Source of the DNA: Bisporella sp. PMI_857
Taxonomy: Eukaryota > Ascomycota > Leotiomycetes > Helotiales > Helotiaceae
Reading direction: 5' to 3'
DNA: 64,000 bases
Assembly: GCA_021307315.1 (NCBI GenBank)
Contig: JAJSPD010000007.1
Coordinates: 744,001-808,000 of the forward strand
Under the pieces are notes generated by a model that saw only the letters and a list, made by a program, of their open reading frames with translations, ran no database searches and was not told the origin of the DNA. Position numbers and translations under genes: made by a program. This document shows, one piece after another, positions 33,301 through 44,248 of the stretch; the first letter of the stretch is position 1, and the number at the start of each line of letters is the position of its first letter.

Positions 33301-35490
33301 TCAAACAATGTTGACAGGTTGAATCTTGTCTTCCAATCCCCACTGATCATCTAGCATCTCTCCGTGCATAAAGCCATGTATGTAGCACTCTCCAACGAGC
33401 GTGAAGCTTGAGGTCTCCGCGACCGGACGGAGCACGAAAGGCACGCGTGAATCACGGAGAAGCCATACTTGATCACCCTTTCGAACATTGCTAGGTCCGA
33501 GACCAAGGAATCCCTGTTCAGTGATGAATAACTCCCTTCCCTGGGAAATACGGCCCTCTGCATGGGCATAAGAAAAGGACATCTTTAGTGCGTTACTGAT
33601 TTCCCCAGCAACTACCTTCTGCTCGTCGCCATGTAGAGACTGTTTGAGCTTCAACCGTTCATAATGGTCCCTCATATCTTTCATAGTGAGTTGCTCATCT
33701 GGCGCATCGCTGAACCCAAGTTTATCGAGAATCGAATGAAGCCCTTCAAACGCTGCATCTGGATCTATCTCTTTATCAGAGTCAGTTGATTCTAATACCC
33801 ATTGAGTGAAAAGAACTTTCGTATGGGCTAGAAAGCCTTTCTCGCTAGATGGTGGAGCAGGGCGATGCCCTTCACTAGTTGTATCAGCGATCATCGTTCT
33901 CCAGAATATCTCTAATCGACGCCGCCCATTCGCTTCTTGCGGCATTGAGAGGCAGAATTCAAGCAGAGATCGAACACCACAGGTTTTCGCGGTCTTAAAT
34001 TTGTGGACTTCTTGCATCGTTCCAAATACTGCCCCTGAACACGTCATCGTCGTCATAGATAGACTACGTTCCGAACGGCCAAATGATAAACACAACGCTG
34101 CATCAAAGGCAGTACCACCGCCGAATCCAATGAGAGGTTGCCACGCAGGCGATGGCGAGCAATAGTTTGGGACCCATGATGGGAGTTTAAGCAGATGGGC
34201 GTTTTCCGAACAGCTATCCACGTCTGAAAGAATGACATCTATATATCTTGAATGTTCGGAAAGCCTGATTGCAACGAGCGTCAAGAGATCCTCAAGTGAA
34301 ATATTGTAGCTTGGTTTGATGTAATGTGTAATAGGGTTGTTGACAAAGCAACGGCCAGCAAGGCCTAGAATAGAATAGATATGGTCGCGCCTGTCTTGAC
34401 ATTTGGCAACTCTACTGAGCGAAAGGGTGATCCAAAGCCAATGAAACGCTGTTTCGTCATCTGCCATTCCATTACGGATGATATCCTCCACCCTAGGTCT
34501 GCTAGTGTTCGTCACTGCGTGCCATCGCAAGGGTTCCTCAAGCCAGTGAAAACGTTTGAGATTGTTATGTTGGGCGATCAATTGTGATATCATGGGCCCC
34601 CATCCAGTGGATCTGAGTATCCACGCCAGTTCCCCTAGCCTTGATAGAGAAAGCTCAACATGGCCAGAGAAGGCTCTGACATGTCGCGCTAGAAGAAATT
34701 CTTGTATAATCCAAGCGCGAGAGAACCAACGACAGGACGCACAAAATTGAGCCAGGCGGATCAGCCTGGGGACAGGATGTTCAATGCCAAGGGTTCTATG
34801 AAAGCTAGGGTCTCCGAGGTTACTCGTTTTATAAAGGCTAGCAGGAGATTCTCCAGAGGCTTGGAGTTTCTTACCCACAGTTGAAAGGGCCGTGAGAAAC
34901 TCAGTTGTTGCCCAAACAAAGTCGTCGAGCCCAAATCTCGGAGGCCCAAGCCAAACAATTACCTCGGTTGCAGAGGAATATATTTGTCCCATCAGCGACA
35001 CTTGCGATTCTCTTTCCTTAAGGTCCTCTTGGTTTATGCACAGCGCATCGACCCACAGCCAACCTGTGATCTTTGCTTCTCTCAGAGTCCACAATGCACC
35101 GAACAGATTGTAAGTAATAGGGATATTCAATGCACTGCAAGAAATGTGTCGTGCAATATTGGGATCATCGTCGATTTCTCCAGTCATTGCATTTTGATAA
35201 GGTGGTCCCCAGGTATAAGAGAGTGCCCTAAATGATGGCGCATCCCTAAGCTCATAGGTGCAAAGACTACATGTGAGCTCGGTATGAGGATCGATGGAAA
35301 GATTCGCTTCTAGGTCGAGGAGCCGGAAAGAGGTTTGGGTAGGGAGAACCTCATAATTGAATGGTAATACCGGTTTGGACAGTTTTGGCGCCTCAGAATG
35401 CGCTTCCTTGACGGGGGTATTAGACTCCATATCCATGGGATCAATCTCTGGGTTGGAGGAGGCCTCTGTTCCTGATTTCATATCTACCAT
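33301..35490 (-). CDS. HET-domain (heterokaryon incompatibility) protein
   Basis: An uninterrupted frame of 729 residues from the ATG at 35490 (MVDMKSGTEASSNPEID). The HET domain shows its three conserved blocks: FRALSYTWG at about 88-95, WLWVDALCINQEDLKERESQ near 144-163 and the IYSSATEVIVWLG strand that follows. The C-terminal part carries the family's usual late blocks, GFLGLGPSNVRKGDQVWLL and LVGECYIHGFMHGEM. Length and ends match intact family members, so this copy looks functional. HET proteins mediate non-self recognition in fungi and trigger cell death in fused incompatible cells. The recognition partner is unknown. No introns were needed. Confidence 0.92.
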   Translation of the reverse strand: MVDMKSGTEASSNPEIDPMDMESNTPVKEAHSEAPKLSKPVLPFNYEVLPTQTSFRLLDLEANLSIDPHTELTCSLCTYELRDAPSFRALSYTWGPPYQNAMTGEIDDDPNIARHISCSALNIPITYNLFGALWTLREAKITGWLWVDALCINQEDLKERESQVSLMGQIYSSATEVIVWLGPPRFGLDDFVWATTEFLTALSTVGKKLQASGESPASLYKTSNLGDPSFHRTLGIEHPVPRLIRLAQFCASCRWFSRAWIIQEFLLARHVRAFSGHVELSLSRLGELAWILRSTGWGPMISQLIAQHNNLKRFHWLEEPLRWHAVTNTSRPRVEDIIRNGMADDETAFHWLWITLSLSRVAKCQDRRDHIYSILGLAGRCFVNNPITHYIKPSYNISLEDLLTLVAIRLSEHSRYIDVILSDVDSCSENAHLLKLPSWVPNYCSPSPAWQPLIGFGGGTAFDAALCLSFGRSERSLSMTTMTCSGAVFGTMQEVHKFKTAKTCGVRSLLEFCLSMPQEANGRRRLEIFWRTMIADTTSEGHRPAPPSSEKGFLAHTKVLFTQWVLESTDSDKEIDPDAAFEGLHSILDKLGFSDAPDEQLTMKDMRDHYERLKLKQSLHGDEQKVVAGEISNALKMSFSYAHAEGRISQGRELFITEQGFLGLGPSNVRKGDQVWLLRDSRVPFVLRPVAETSSFTLVGECYIHGFMHGEMLDDQWGLEDKIQPVNIV

Positions 35491-37359
35491 AGCGTTCTAA
35501 ACCCAATTGTTTGTGTAGGGATAATATGAAGGCACAATCTGCTTCAGCCCTGCCTCACTTTCATCGTGCTCCATATTTTTAAGTGAATGATAGAGGTATC
35601 TGCTCCTAGGCTAAAGAGTTCGCCCCTTGTTCTAACTTCAAAAAAAAGAGCCTGGGTCAGCAATTCCCGTTTGTTTGCGACCCTGTTGGTCTGCATACCC
35701 TTGCGCCTCAACAGCGCATAAATCAATCAAATCGAATATATAGCGTCACTTGTTGACGTGTACCAGTAGATACAAAAAATGGTTATGAACAACGTATTGA
35801 GATTGTATGCGGGGTCTCAAGAATGCATTGTTGGCCCAAGCGCCTGCCTGAAAAAGAAACCATTTGGTGTAAGGCGCCATAGCTAAAGCCCACATCGTGT
35901 CTAAAATGAAGCCTACATTACAATGGGCAGGCTGGCTCACGAAGCTTGCTCAGGTTCGGTTCAGGCAACGTGTAAAATATATTCGCATCTTCAAATGTAA
36001 GGTCCTTCGTTAAGGCTGATAAGGAGCGACAGGCTAGCATATAGAGGTAAATCGGGGTATCACGTGGATTAAATCCTTGCATACTACAGATACAGGATGA
36101 AGAGGAGCTAGATAAAAATGGCAACGTTTCCTCGAATACATACAACATGCGAGTACGAACTTGGAAGACAACATTCAACCTGATGTGTTTACCTTTGTTG
36201 CTACATGTCAAATTCTGTAGAATGAGACCACGTGATATATAATGACAGGAGCAGCATGGCCTCGCAATCCAAACTTGTACCTAGGTAATATGAATAACCC
36301 CTTTTAGTCTACCAGTTCTTGAGTAATTTGAGAGTTGATAAAATTAGTGTTTAAAATGAAAAGAGTTTACCAGCTCAAGGCAGTTCTCTCCCGGAATCAC
36401 GTGAATGATTGGGCATGCTTAACTGAAGTGTAAAAAGAGCCTTTCACTTCGAATGAATTGAATGTTTAACTTGTAATCCGGGCCTTGGGTGATGCCAGCG
36501 GCGAATTTTTCAGTAATAAATAATGGACTAGGTGACTTTACTCTCGCTGTTGTCACATGATAACAAAGCGTATGTATACCTTGCTTCCTTCCCGATTACA
36601 GAGCTTATTTAATTTATAGAAGTTTGAATTACTAACGTACTTTCATCAAGAGCGAGAATTATAACAGAAAAGAAGGCTGACGAAAGAATAACATCCGAAT
36701 ACAGGAGATACGGCGCAGGAATTAGAGATTCAAGACCCAAAGATAAGTCACAATATCCTGAAGCAAAGTGAGAGGACAAACGCTTCATTCATGAGCTGCC
36801 AGGATTTGCGAAAACCAATTACCTCTGGATTTAGAACTGTAAGTTTGGCTCTCCATGCTCCTTGAGAGAACTCGAGAGCCGTCTATTACATATGTATATT
36901 ATCAAAGCAGTCACGCGTGAAGGACCATGTTTGAGGAGTCTACGCATGAAAGGCATACCAATTCAGGTAGCCAAGACAAACTGGCAACCCACAGACTACC
37001 ATAACGCATCAACTATTTTATGGAAGTGCAACGTCGTGGGCTCTTGTCGGGAGACCTTGCTCCCGAGGAGTCAAATGCTGTTTCATGTCTCAAATCGAGA
37101 GCTGTCTCAATTCTACAATTCTAATGGGGTCTCGTGAGGAAAGAGTTTAAAGGACTTTGCATTTTACAAAGTATCTCACTGCTTGATCCGCGCGGCTGAG
37201 TCCATTAATGTGGAATGATGGGAGGAACCGATTATTGATTAGTGAATATCTCAGCACCATCCCTAATATGTCTGGTTCTTGAAACCTCTCCTTCAGGCTC
37301 GTCTAAAACACCTCCCACCCCTTGCAATCCTACCCTTCTACTACCAACTATCTCTCACT
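35491..37359. other. Intergenic, 1.9 kb
   Basis: No gene is supported. Short frames (35746-36211 minus, 36862-37137 plus) have no recognisable content. The region is A/T-rich, especially 36280-36700. Confidence 0.4.
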
Positions 37360-39407
37360 TTAAAAGTTCGTTGGGAATTCCTTCCCACCTAACTTCTGCC
37401 GCCCATTCGGAAAAACTCTCATCGTCTCCCTCTGGCTATTAACACTAGCATTTCTGCCCAGTCCCTGCTCTATCACATCGGTAGATGGGGTTAATGGCCA
37501 AGGTTGCGGTCCATAGTTTCCATTTCCTTGATCACCCCATTGCACCTGATTCGTCTGATTGATCCATTTCTCCTCTGACATTACATTACCTGACTGTGTT
37601 GGGAGAGGCGAGCTGGGAAGCCGACCTGGTGCGAATTTATTGATGAGTGGTGACTCTGGTGGGAAGTCTGCGCGTGCGGTGCGGTTGCGCATGTAGCGGC
37701 GAATCAGGAAGTAGGCGCCAATGGAGAGGGCGATAACTGCTGCTGCATGGAGTTAGAGATAAATTGCATTGTACGATAGGTGAACTCACCAACGACAACG
37801 GAAACCGAAATGGCGATGGTAGTTTGAGTTGTGTTGTTCTTTGAAGTTTGCGCTACTCTCAATCCTCCATCAGATACGATCGTTCCCGTAGCAGTGGGAC
37901 TAGAACCAGCTCCTCCAATTCCATTTGCTGCGTCACCGTTGGTTGGTGTAGCACCATTTCCATCAAGTGGATCTTGAGTTTGTGCAAGTTGAGCCTCGGC
38001 GACAAATGATGTAGGTTTGCGAGTAGGGAGAAGGGTGGTCAATAGAGTGAGACTTCCATCGGTTGATGTGATAACTGTTGGACTTGCGCTTCTTGAAGTG
38101 GATGTGATGAACGTGTTTCCTGCTCCTCCAGCGAGCGATGATGAAAATGCCTCGAGAGAGTTAGTTGTAGATGATATAATCTCAGAAACTGCGTCGACCA
38201 AGGAGGGTCCAGTGGTGCTTGCAATACTGGTAATTTCTGAACTAGCCCCAGAAATGGTTGTAGTAATAGATGCTTCCGAGGGAGCATTGCTTGCAACATT
38301 TGTGGCTGTTGCTTCGATCTCTGCCCCTTGCGGCGTCGATTGTGCGGACGAGGTAGGCGCAGGTGCCGCATCAGTCGCTGGTTCAGTCGAAGGCACGCTG
38401 CTAGATTCAACAGCTGGAGGTGGGACCACCGCATCAGTCGGAACGGGAGTCGGCTCTGCTAGTGGTGTTGTAGGAGTCCCTGGCAAGGCGCTTGTAGTCT
38501 CAATTGGCGTGGTTTCCGCTTGCGGGACCGTAGGGGTAGCCTCCACAACTGACGAGGTGGTTTCCGTGGGAGTAACGTCGGTTGGCGTTGTTTCCACTGC
38601 TGGGCTTGTTTCCGTTGGTTCAGCGAGAGGAGTGGTCGTTTCTGGCACAGGAGTCTCCAGGATCGGAGTAGTTTCGACCGGTGGAGTTGTCTCAGCTACC
38701 ACTGAGGTGCTCTCGGTTGGAGTTGGAATAACAGTAGGCTCTTCAACGGGGGTGGGTGTGGCCTCAATAGGAGATGTAGTTTCTACCGGTGCGGGAGCAG
38801 GAACCGGTGCCTCTACTGGCGCCTCTGGCTCAATAGTTGGTACAGCCGACTCAGGCTCTGGTGTTACCTGTTGGGTTGGAGTCTCCTCAGCCGGGATTGC
38901 TTCGACTGGGGCAGGACTTTGGACTGGCTTTTCTACAGGCTGCTCTGCCGGCTCGTCTGCAGCTTTCTCCTCCTGTCCACTTGAAGGCACCTCAGTCTCA
39001 GTATTTGGGGTTTCTGGAGTGGATGATGGCGCTGCCGGCTCGTTGACTGACGATTCTCCTGGCACAGAAGTATTATTTTCGATAGAGGTATCATTGTCAA
39101 CTGGGGTGTCATTTTCGGCTGGAGTTGTTGTTTCGACAGGTGCAGATGTGGAAGGAGTTTCTGCCTTGGCCTGTAGTCCATTAATATTCTACTCCCCATG
39201 TCTCAGACAATAGCTTACTGGGACATCGTTGACCTCAGCCTTTGGGGATGTCGTTGACTCTGCAGGAGTAGTCGCAGTTGGCTCAGTCGCTTCTGGTGCT
39301 TCGTTCTCCACGCTTTCGCCTAAGGTTGTTGCCTCATCCTGTCTTCGCCTCAAATCGGCGACCTCGTTCCCCGAGCTGCCAGCGCTTCCTCTCTGGAAAA
39401 GATGCAT
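37360..39407 (-). CDS. Mucin-like single-pass membrane protein (Ser/Thr/Pro-rich, sensor-like)
   Basis: Three exons (39407-39219, 39170-37790, 37742-37360) give 650 residues. About 450 residues are Thr/Ser/Pro/Glu-rich with many short repeats of the types PVETTP, TPTET and AEPT, a likely O-glycosylated stalk. A membrane segment built across the last intron (AISVSVVVAAVIALSIGAYF) sits near 515-535, then RRYMRNR and a ~110-residue cytoplasmic tail. The layout resembles fungal Wsc/Mid2-type surface sensors, but no WSC domain is visible. The first Met (MHLFQRGSAG) is not followed by a clear signal peptide. An upstream exon encoding one, spliced at TTTTCCAG just before AGAGGAAGC (~39395), is possible but unproven. 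Confidence 0.75.
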
Positions 39408-40743
39408 TTTATTACAAGAAATAAATTAAAGGGGAAAAAAAAAACTTCGAGAACCAGCTCTATGAGAATGAATGAATGGCAGACGAGCACGACGATGTTC
39501 CCATACTGGAGAAAAGAGAAGAAAAGAAGAAGCTCGGAATCCAAAGTTGATATCAGTCATGAAACCAGCCATGGCATGAGATGGCATTGACTTTGCCGTA
39601 TTTGTCCAAACCTTTGGTGTGAGCCCTTGGCTCTCCAACCATAGGGTTCAGAGGAAATAAGCATTTTGAGATGAAGCGATTTCCCGTTCCAGTAGGAGAA
39701 TCTGGCTTGCTGCGCATCAAATCATGCAACTTACCGGAAGAACATTAGATGAAACTCCGAGCCGTGTCCGAGCGAAGCAAGCGATAAGGTGAGGAGGTTC
39801 AGACTGCTGTTTTCGCTTGGTGATCTGTAACACCAGGGGCAAACTTGGCGGTTTCAAACTTGGGGCGACAGCTCGTGACTAGAGACTTCTGTAACCATTA
39901 TGGTCAACAGGTAAACAAATAAAAGCACAGAATTATCCGTTTCCATAATGCAAATGACTTGTGTCACAATGACACATCGACCGAGCTGACAGCTCGATAT
40001 TGTTTCTAGTAGGCTCTAAGACCAAAACTGGCCTTAATGGTTCAGTCTGTTGTACTGGTCTAGTAACGAAGCGGCTGGTAAAATTTGTTGAGGCTCAAGA
40101 AAAGCCATTGAAATAAACCTTGCTCCTTGATCCTTGGGATGCTTGGTGAAGGCATTTCAAGTTGTCAAGATAGGGATGACGGTACGGGAGGCTGTCGAAT
40201 GAGGGGATCCGCTGCCAAGACTCTAGCATACACCCAAATCCAACGACATCTCAAGCAAGGCAGAACAACACCATGCAATAAGCTCCTTGCAAATTGAGAT
40301 GCTTCCTGTGTTCTATTGCTCTCCGATACACTCGGTAAGGACTCGCACATATAAAGAGACTCCAAGTACTGAGCACTAGTCTAGAACAGGGGGCCGACCA
40401 GCAAGGAGTTTAGTTCACATCTTGGAAAGTGCCAGGATTGGGCACTACGTTTGAAATACTTATAGGTTTTGCGCCATCTCTCTATTTGTCCTCAATCAAT
40501 CTTATTTGAAATATCATTTATTGAGAACGTGGCAGCTATGATATTGCTGTGCTGAATAAGCCGAGTTTTCGGTCACCGAAATATCTCGGAGCTCCCCCAC
40601 CCGCATGCCCGAGTTTCCAAAACGGTGGTGATATTACCATCGTGGATTTTTAGATTTTTTTGCCATATTTTCTTGGTGGTTTGCCATTCCTGCATAGTCC
40701 TTCTCCCACTTAACCAGACAATATATGCAGGTTAGAAGTAAAG
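39408..40743. other. Intergenic, 1.3 kb
   Basis: Divergent gap between the mucin-like gene and the serine hydrolase. It may hold a missing signal-peptide exon of the former (39420-39600, minus). Nothing else was recognised. Confidence 0.4.
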
Positions 40744-41591
40744 ATGAGGTTATTGGCTCTTCATGGGAAGGGAACAAGCGCCAAGATCTTCCAGTCACAA
40801 TGCTGTAGGCATGCTCTCTTTTGAAGCGACTTCTGCAAATTATCTAACAATTTATAGCTTCATTTCGAAACCTCCTAGACCCGAACGAATTTGAATTTGA
40901 TTTCATCGATGCTCCATTTCCAGCCAATCCAGCCCCAGGAATCGACCTGTTCTACCCACCACCATATTACTCCTTCTATGATCCCACGGTCGAGTCGATA
41001 AAGGCAGCCCACACATGGCTACTCGCATACCTAGATAGGCATGGACCCTACGATGGCGTTATAAACTTCTCTCAAGGCTGTGCGCTTTCGTCGACACTTC
41101 TCCTTTACCACCAGAAATTCTACCCACATAAAGAGCCGCTGTTCAAAGTCGCGATGTTCATCTGCGGAGGCGTACCACTTAATATGTTAGATGATCTAGG
41201 TATACCGGTGTCAGAAGAGGCCAGGGATTGGGATGAGTCATCGAGGAATGCGCTCTTTGCCAAGGCAAGCAGCGATGCTATATTGCGAGAGGGTTCGAAA
41301 AGATGGGGCCATGGGTTCGATGCTGTCGCATTACAGGACACTTCGAATATGTTTGGCATAAATTTCGACGAGATACCGAAGGAAAGCTTGATACAGATCC
41401 CGACTGTGCATGTTTATGGGGCGAAGGATCCGAGATACCCGGCATCATTACAATTGGCGCATTTCTGTGATAGCAGCAAGAGGAGGATGTATGACCATGG
41501 GGGTGGACATGATATTCCGAGGATGCAGGCCGTAAGTGAGATGATGGCAGAGCTGGTCAGGTGGTGCTCTATGATTGCCGATAGTTGGTGA
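40744..41591 (+). CDS. FSH1-type serine hydrolase
   Basis: Two exons (40744-40804, 40858-41591) give 264 residues. The start MRLLALHGKGTSAKIFQSQC is the standard FSH1-family opening, with a 53-nt intron inside the next codon. The nucleophile elbow is NFSQGC with Ser92, where most members have GFSQG. A late acid candidate lies in YGAKDPRYP and the catalytic His in HGGGHDIPR. The fold is alpha/beta hydrolase, and relatives are small esterases of broad or unknown substrate, some working in secondary-metabolite clusters. No signal peptide. The family call is firm. Confidence 0.88.
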
Positions 41592-42629
41592 TGAAGACCA
41601 CACGTAAGTTTTACATCCGCAACGGATTTTTTTAGATATAGTATACGATAATAAGGATCATGATGGGTTGGCGCATTTGGAGGCATAGATCTTAAGCATA
41701 AAGATATAGATTGGGGATATAGGTTGCTTTTGATATCTTGGAATACTCATGGTTGTTCTTTTACAAGAGTCGGCTGATTATCGCAAACCCTCCCCGGATT
41801 TGGTTGCTGCGATCCGCGAAGTATTGTAAGCCACCTAAGAGATCAAACAATTTCTGGTAGGCATACTGTCTTTCTCCATGGTGAGGTTAGGATTTTGTAG
41901 CAAATGTTTTGAATTGTTGGAAGTACCAGAGACCTTGTCACCACAACCAAGATTCTTCCCTCCAAGTTTGAAAATCGAAATCTGTTCCAAAAAGCAAAAA
42001 TAAGGAGACTGTGATGGAACGTGCAAAGGGTGATAATTCGCGATCATAGTCTTCAAGCTATGGGTTCTTTAACCAGAAGATCAGGACATCTCACTTAACC
42101 AAATATCACTATCCCATGCCAAGCCACAATCACCTGTTATATCCCTTGGCACGAATGTCCACCTAGGCATATCAGCCTCACCGGCTGCCGTCACTCGATC
42201 CCGGCGATCTATCTTCCCATTAAGACTCGACTAAGCGAATCCTGTTCCTTCAGATTCCAGGAAAAGGTCGCTCGGGACGCTCCGAAATCCCAAAAATCAT
42301 GACGTCCAATTAGCCTTCCGCCTCTTCCCGAGTGGTACCACTTTCTTACCCATCGTATGACGGAGGCTGTACACATAGCATCAAATGGGCATCAAAAACA
42401 TATGACCGCGCAAGAATCTCGCCAACAGGAAGATTCTGGCCTTTTTGTGAAGCCGTATATAAACATGTTTGATATGCAACTGATGGGAGGGATCATACAG
42501 ATCAAACATAGTAGAAAACAGCCATAGCATCAACGTATCCAAACACCAAAGCATCCAGCTTACCATCAACTCATAATCTACAAACCGTATCGCCACAGAG
42601 CATCGAAGACAATACTTCCAGAAGAAGAT
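41592..42629. other. Intergenic, 1.0 kb
   Basis: Nothing recognised. The short minus frames at 41835 and 42381 have no domains. Confidence 0.4.
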
Positions 42630-42944
42630 ATGACAGCATTCAAAGTAGCATCAGCACTCGTCTTCGGTGTGGCAACTGCCGCCTATGGAGTCAGCGTCTT
42701 AACGAAACCGTATACCTCAAGACATCGTGGTACATGGTATAATTCCGAGCCAAGGCCGCAGCAGGACCGCTGGTAAGCCAGTTCTACTCTGTAACGAAGG
42801 AACGTGGGCGGTGGCTAACGGATAATGGGTAGGGATACAAACATGGATCGGACGCAGATCAAACGGGATGTGGAGAGAAGGAAACCGTGGAACATGTCTG
42901 CGGCTGATAAAGCGCGGCTGGAGAGGGCGATTGAGGAGTCGTGA
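42630..42944 (+). CDS. Small single-pass membrane protein, unknown
   Basis: Two exons (42630-42772, 42833-42944) give 84 residues. An N-terminal hydrophobic segment (FKVASALVFGVATAAYGVS) is followed by a basic, charged helix (DRTQIKRDVERRKPW) ending MSAADKARLERAIEES. The 60-nt intron has a consensus GTAAGC donor and a CTAAC branch site, which supports a real gene. The size and layout fit small mitochondrial inner-membrane or assembly proteins, but no family was recognised. Function unknown. Confidence 0.6.
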
Positions 42945-43593
42945 GATTAAAGATGGGATGGAGTCTGGCGTTGGCGGCCGGGATTGAATCATGCTCGCGA
43001 GAAAATGGAGGCGTGTAACGCCAAGTGCGGAATCTGAAAACTCTGACCGAATTGGTCAATGAATATATCGCAAGACTTTTGCAAGAAGACATGCTCCATA
43101 TTTATCTGCGTGATACCCCGCTATTCTTCAAAATCTTGCGTTGTTTCCCAAGAGCTGCTTTGCTGGATGTGCCATTTTAATAATCAAATTCCATCTGCCT
43201 TTGCAGTGTACTGGAGATAGAAACAGCTCGAAATGGGGTTAGTGGAGAGGCTGAGGCACATGGGCTAGTCACATCAATATGAGGCTATTCACGATGCTTG
43301 GCGGCATCAAATTCAAGAGAATTGCCCGCAGGTCACAAGCACCATAGCTACAATTACAGGCCGGTGGAGTACCAATTCTATAAAATTCAGGTTTTCAAGA
43401 AGTTATTTAATCAAACAATTTCATCTCAGCAAGGCCGTTTGTAACTTAAAATATCAAACCCATTCACCTTGCCGTCTCAACCCAGTGGAGAAGCTCATCA
43501 TCAACAAGCATTTCTTTCACCGCATCGACAGCAGTCACGCAGACTTGTGCTTTGATCTCTATCCCAATCATTTTCATCACCCGGCGCATCAAG
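42945..43593. other. Intergenic, 0.65 kb
   Basis: Nothing recognised. Two minus-strand frames here shadow the small membrane-protein gene. Confidence 0.4.
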
Positions 43594-44248
43594 ATGGATC
43601 GCTACGTCTCCCAAGTTCCTCACATTCGCCTCCGTCTCGAGCACCTGAAATCTACCAAACCTCTCTTCGCCAACATCTACACCGACCCCTCCGTCAAAGC
43701 CATGTTCAGTGCCTTTGGGAACATGGCCAAGAACTACGGCCAAGACAAGACTATCCTTCTCAAGCTCGACTGCGACTTATATCTTAAAGAAAAGACCGTC
43801 TGGAGTCTCATCTGTGAGCTGCTCTCTACCTTGCAGTATCAAGGAATATTACTGACGCCAAAAAGATCCCCCGGGAACCCCCTACCTAGAGTCCTTTCCA
43901 GGCAGGGACCCGAAGATGCCGTTAGATTTACACGAGCTGGTGGGCAAGCTAAAGATTGAGGAGGCGGTGGAGAAAATGGACGGGTATGTGGAGGAGCGGG
44001 CAAAAAACGAAGCTGCTAGGAGTGCGTCGGCAGCGAGTAGCGAGAGTGGAAGAAAGGAGATCCGATCCTCATTCCTCTCGCGGCTGGATCCCCACCGCCT
44101 TGTCTTCTCTCAACGGGCTGCCCCGCACCCAGTTAACCCTGAATTTTTATCCAGTAAGACAGGCACAGTCAAGAGATCCTGTCCTCTTCATCGCCCAGTA
44201 CCAAATGTCCCTGCTATCAGTCGGATACTGAAGCATGATCTGAGATAG
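43594..44248 (+). CDS. Hypothetical protein, conserved-looking N-terminus
   Basis: Two exons (43594-43813, 43866-44248) give 200 residues. The 52-nt intron has a good GTGAGC donor and a TACTGAC branch site but an AAAAAG acceptor. Joining there links the frame LKEKTVWSLIY to PPGTPYLESFPGRDPK, which reads like one domain. A charged helix (VGKLKIEEAVEKMDGYVEER) follows, then a Ser/Ala-rich, basic tail. No domain, signal peptide or membrane segment was recognised. Splicing and smooth composition argue for a real gene; function unknown. Confidence 0.55.

Noticed and set aside
38017..39213. 398-codon plus-strand frame rich in Val/Gly/Ser
   Set aside because: It is antisense to the Thr/Pro-rich repeats of the mucin-like gene. 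The minus-strand gene has proper introns and a membrane segment; this frame is a by-product of the repeat composition.
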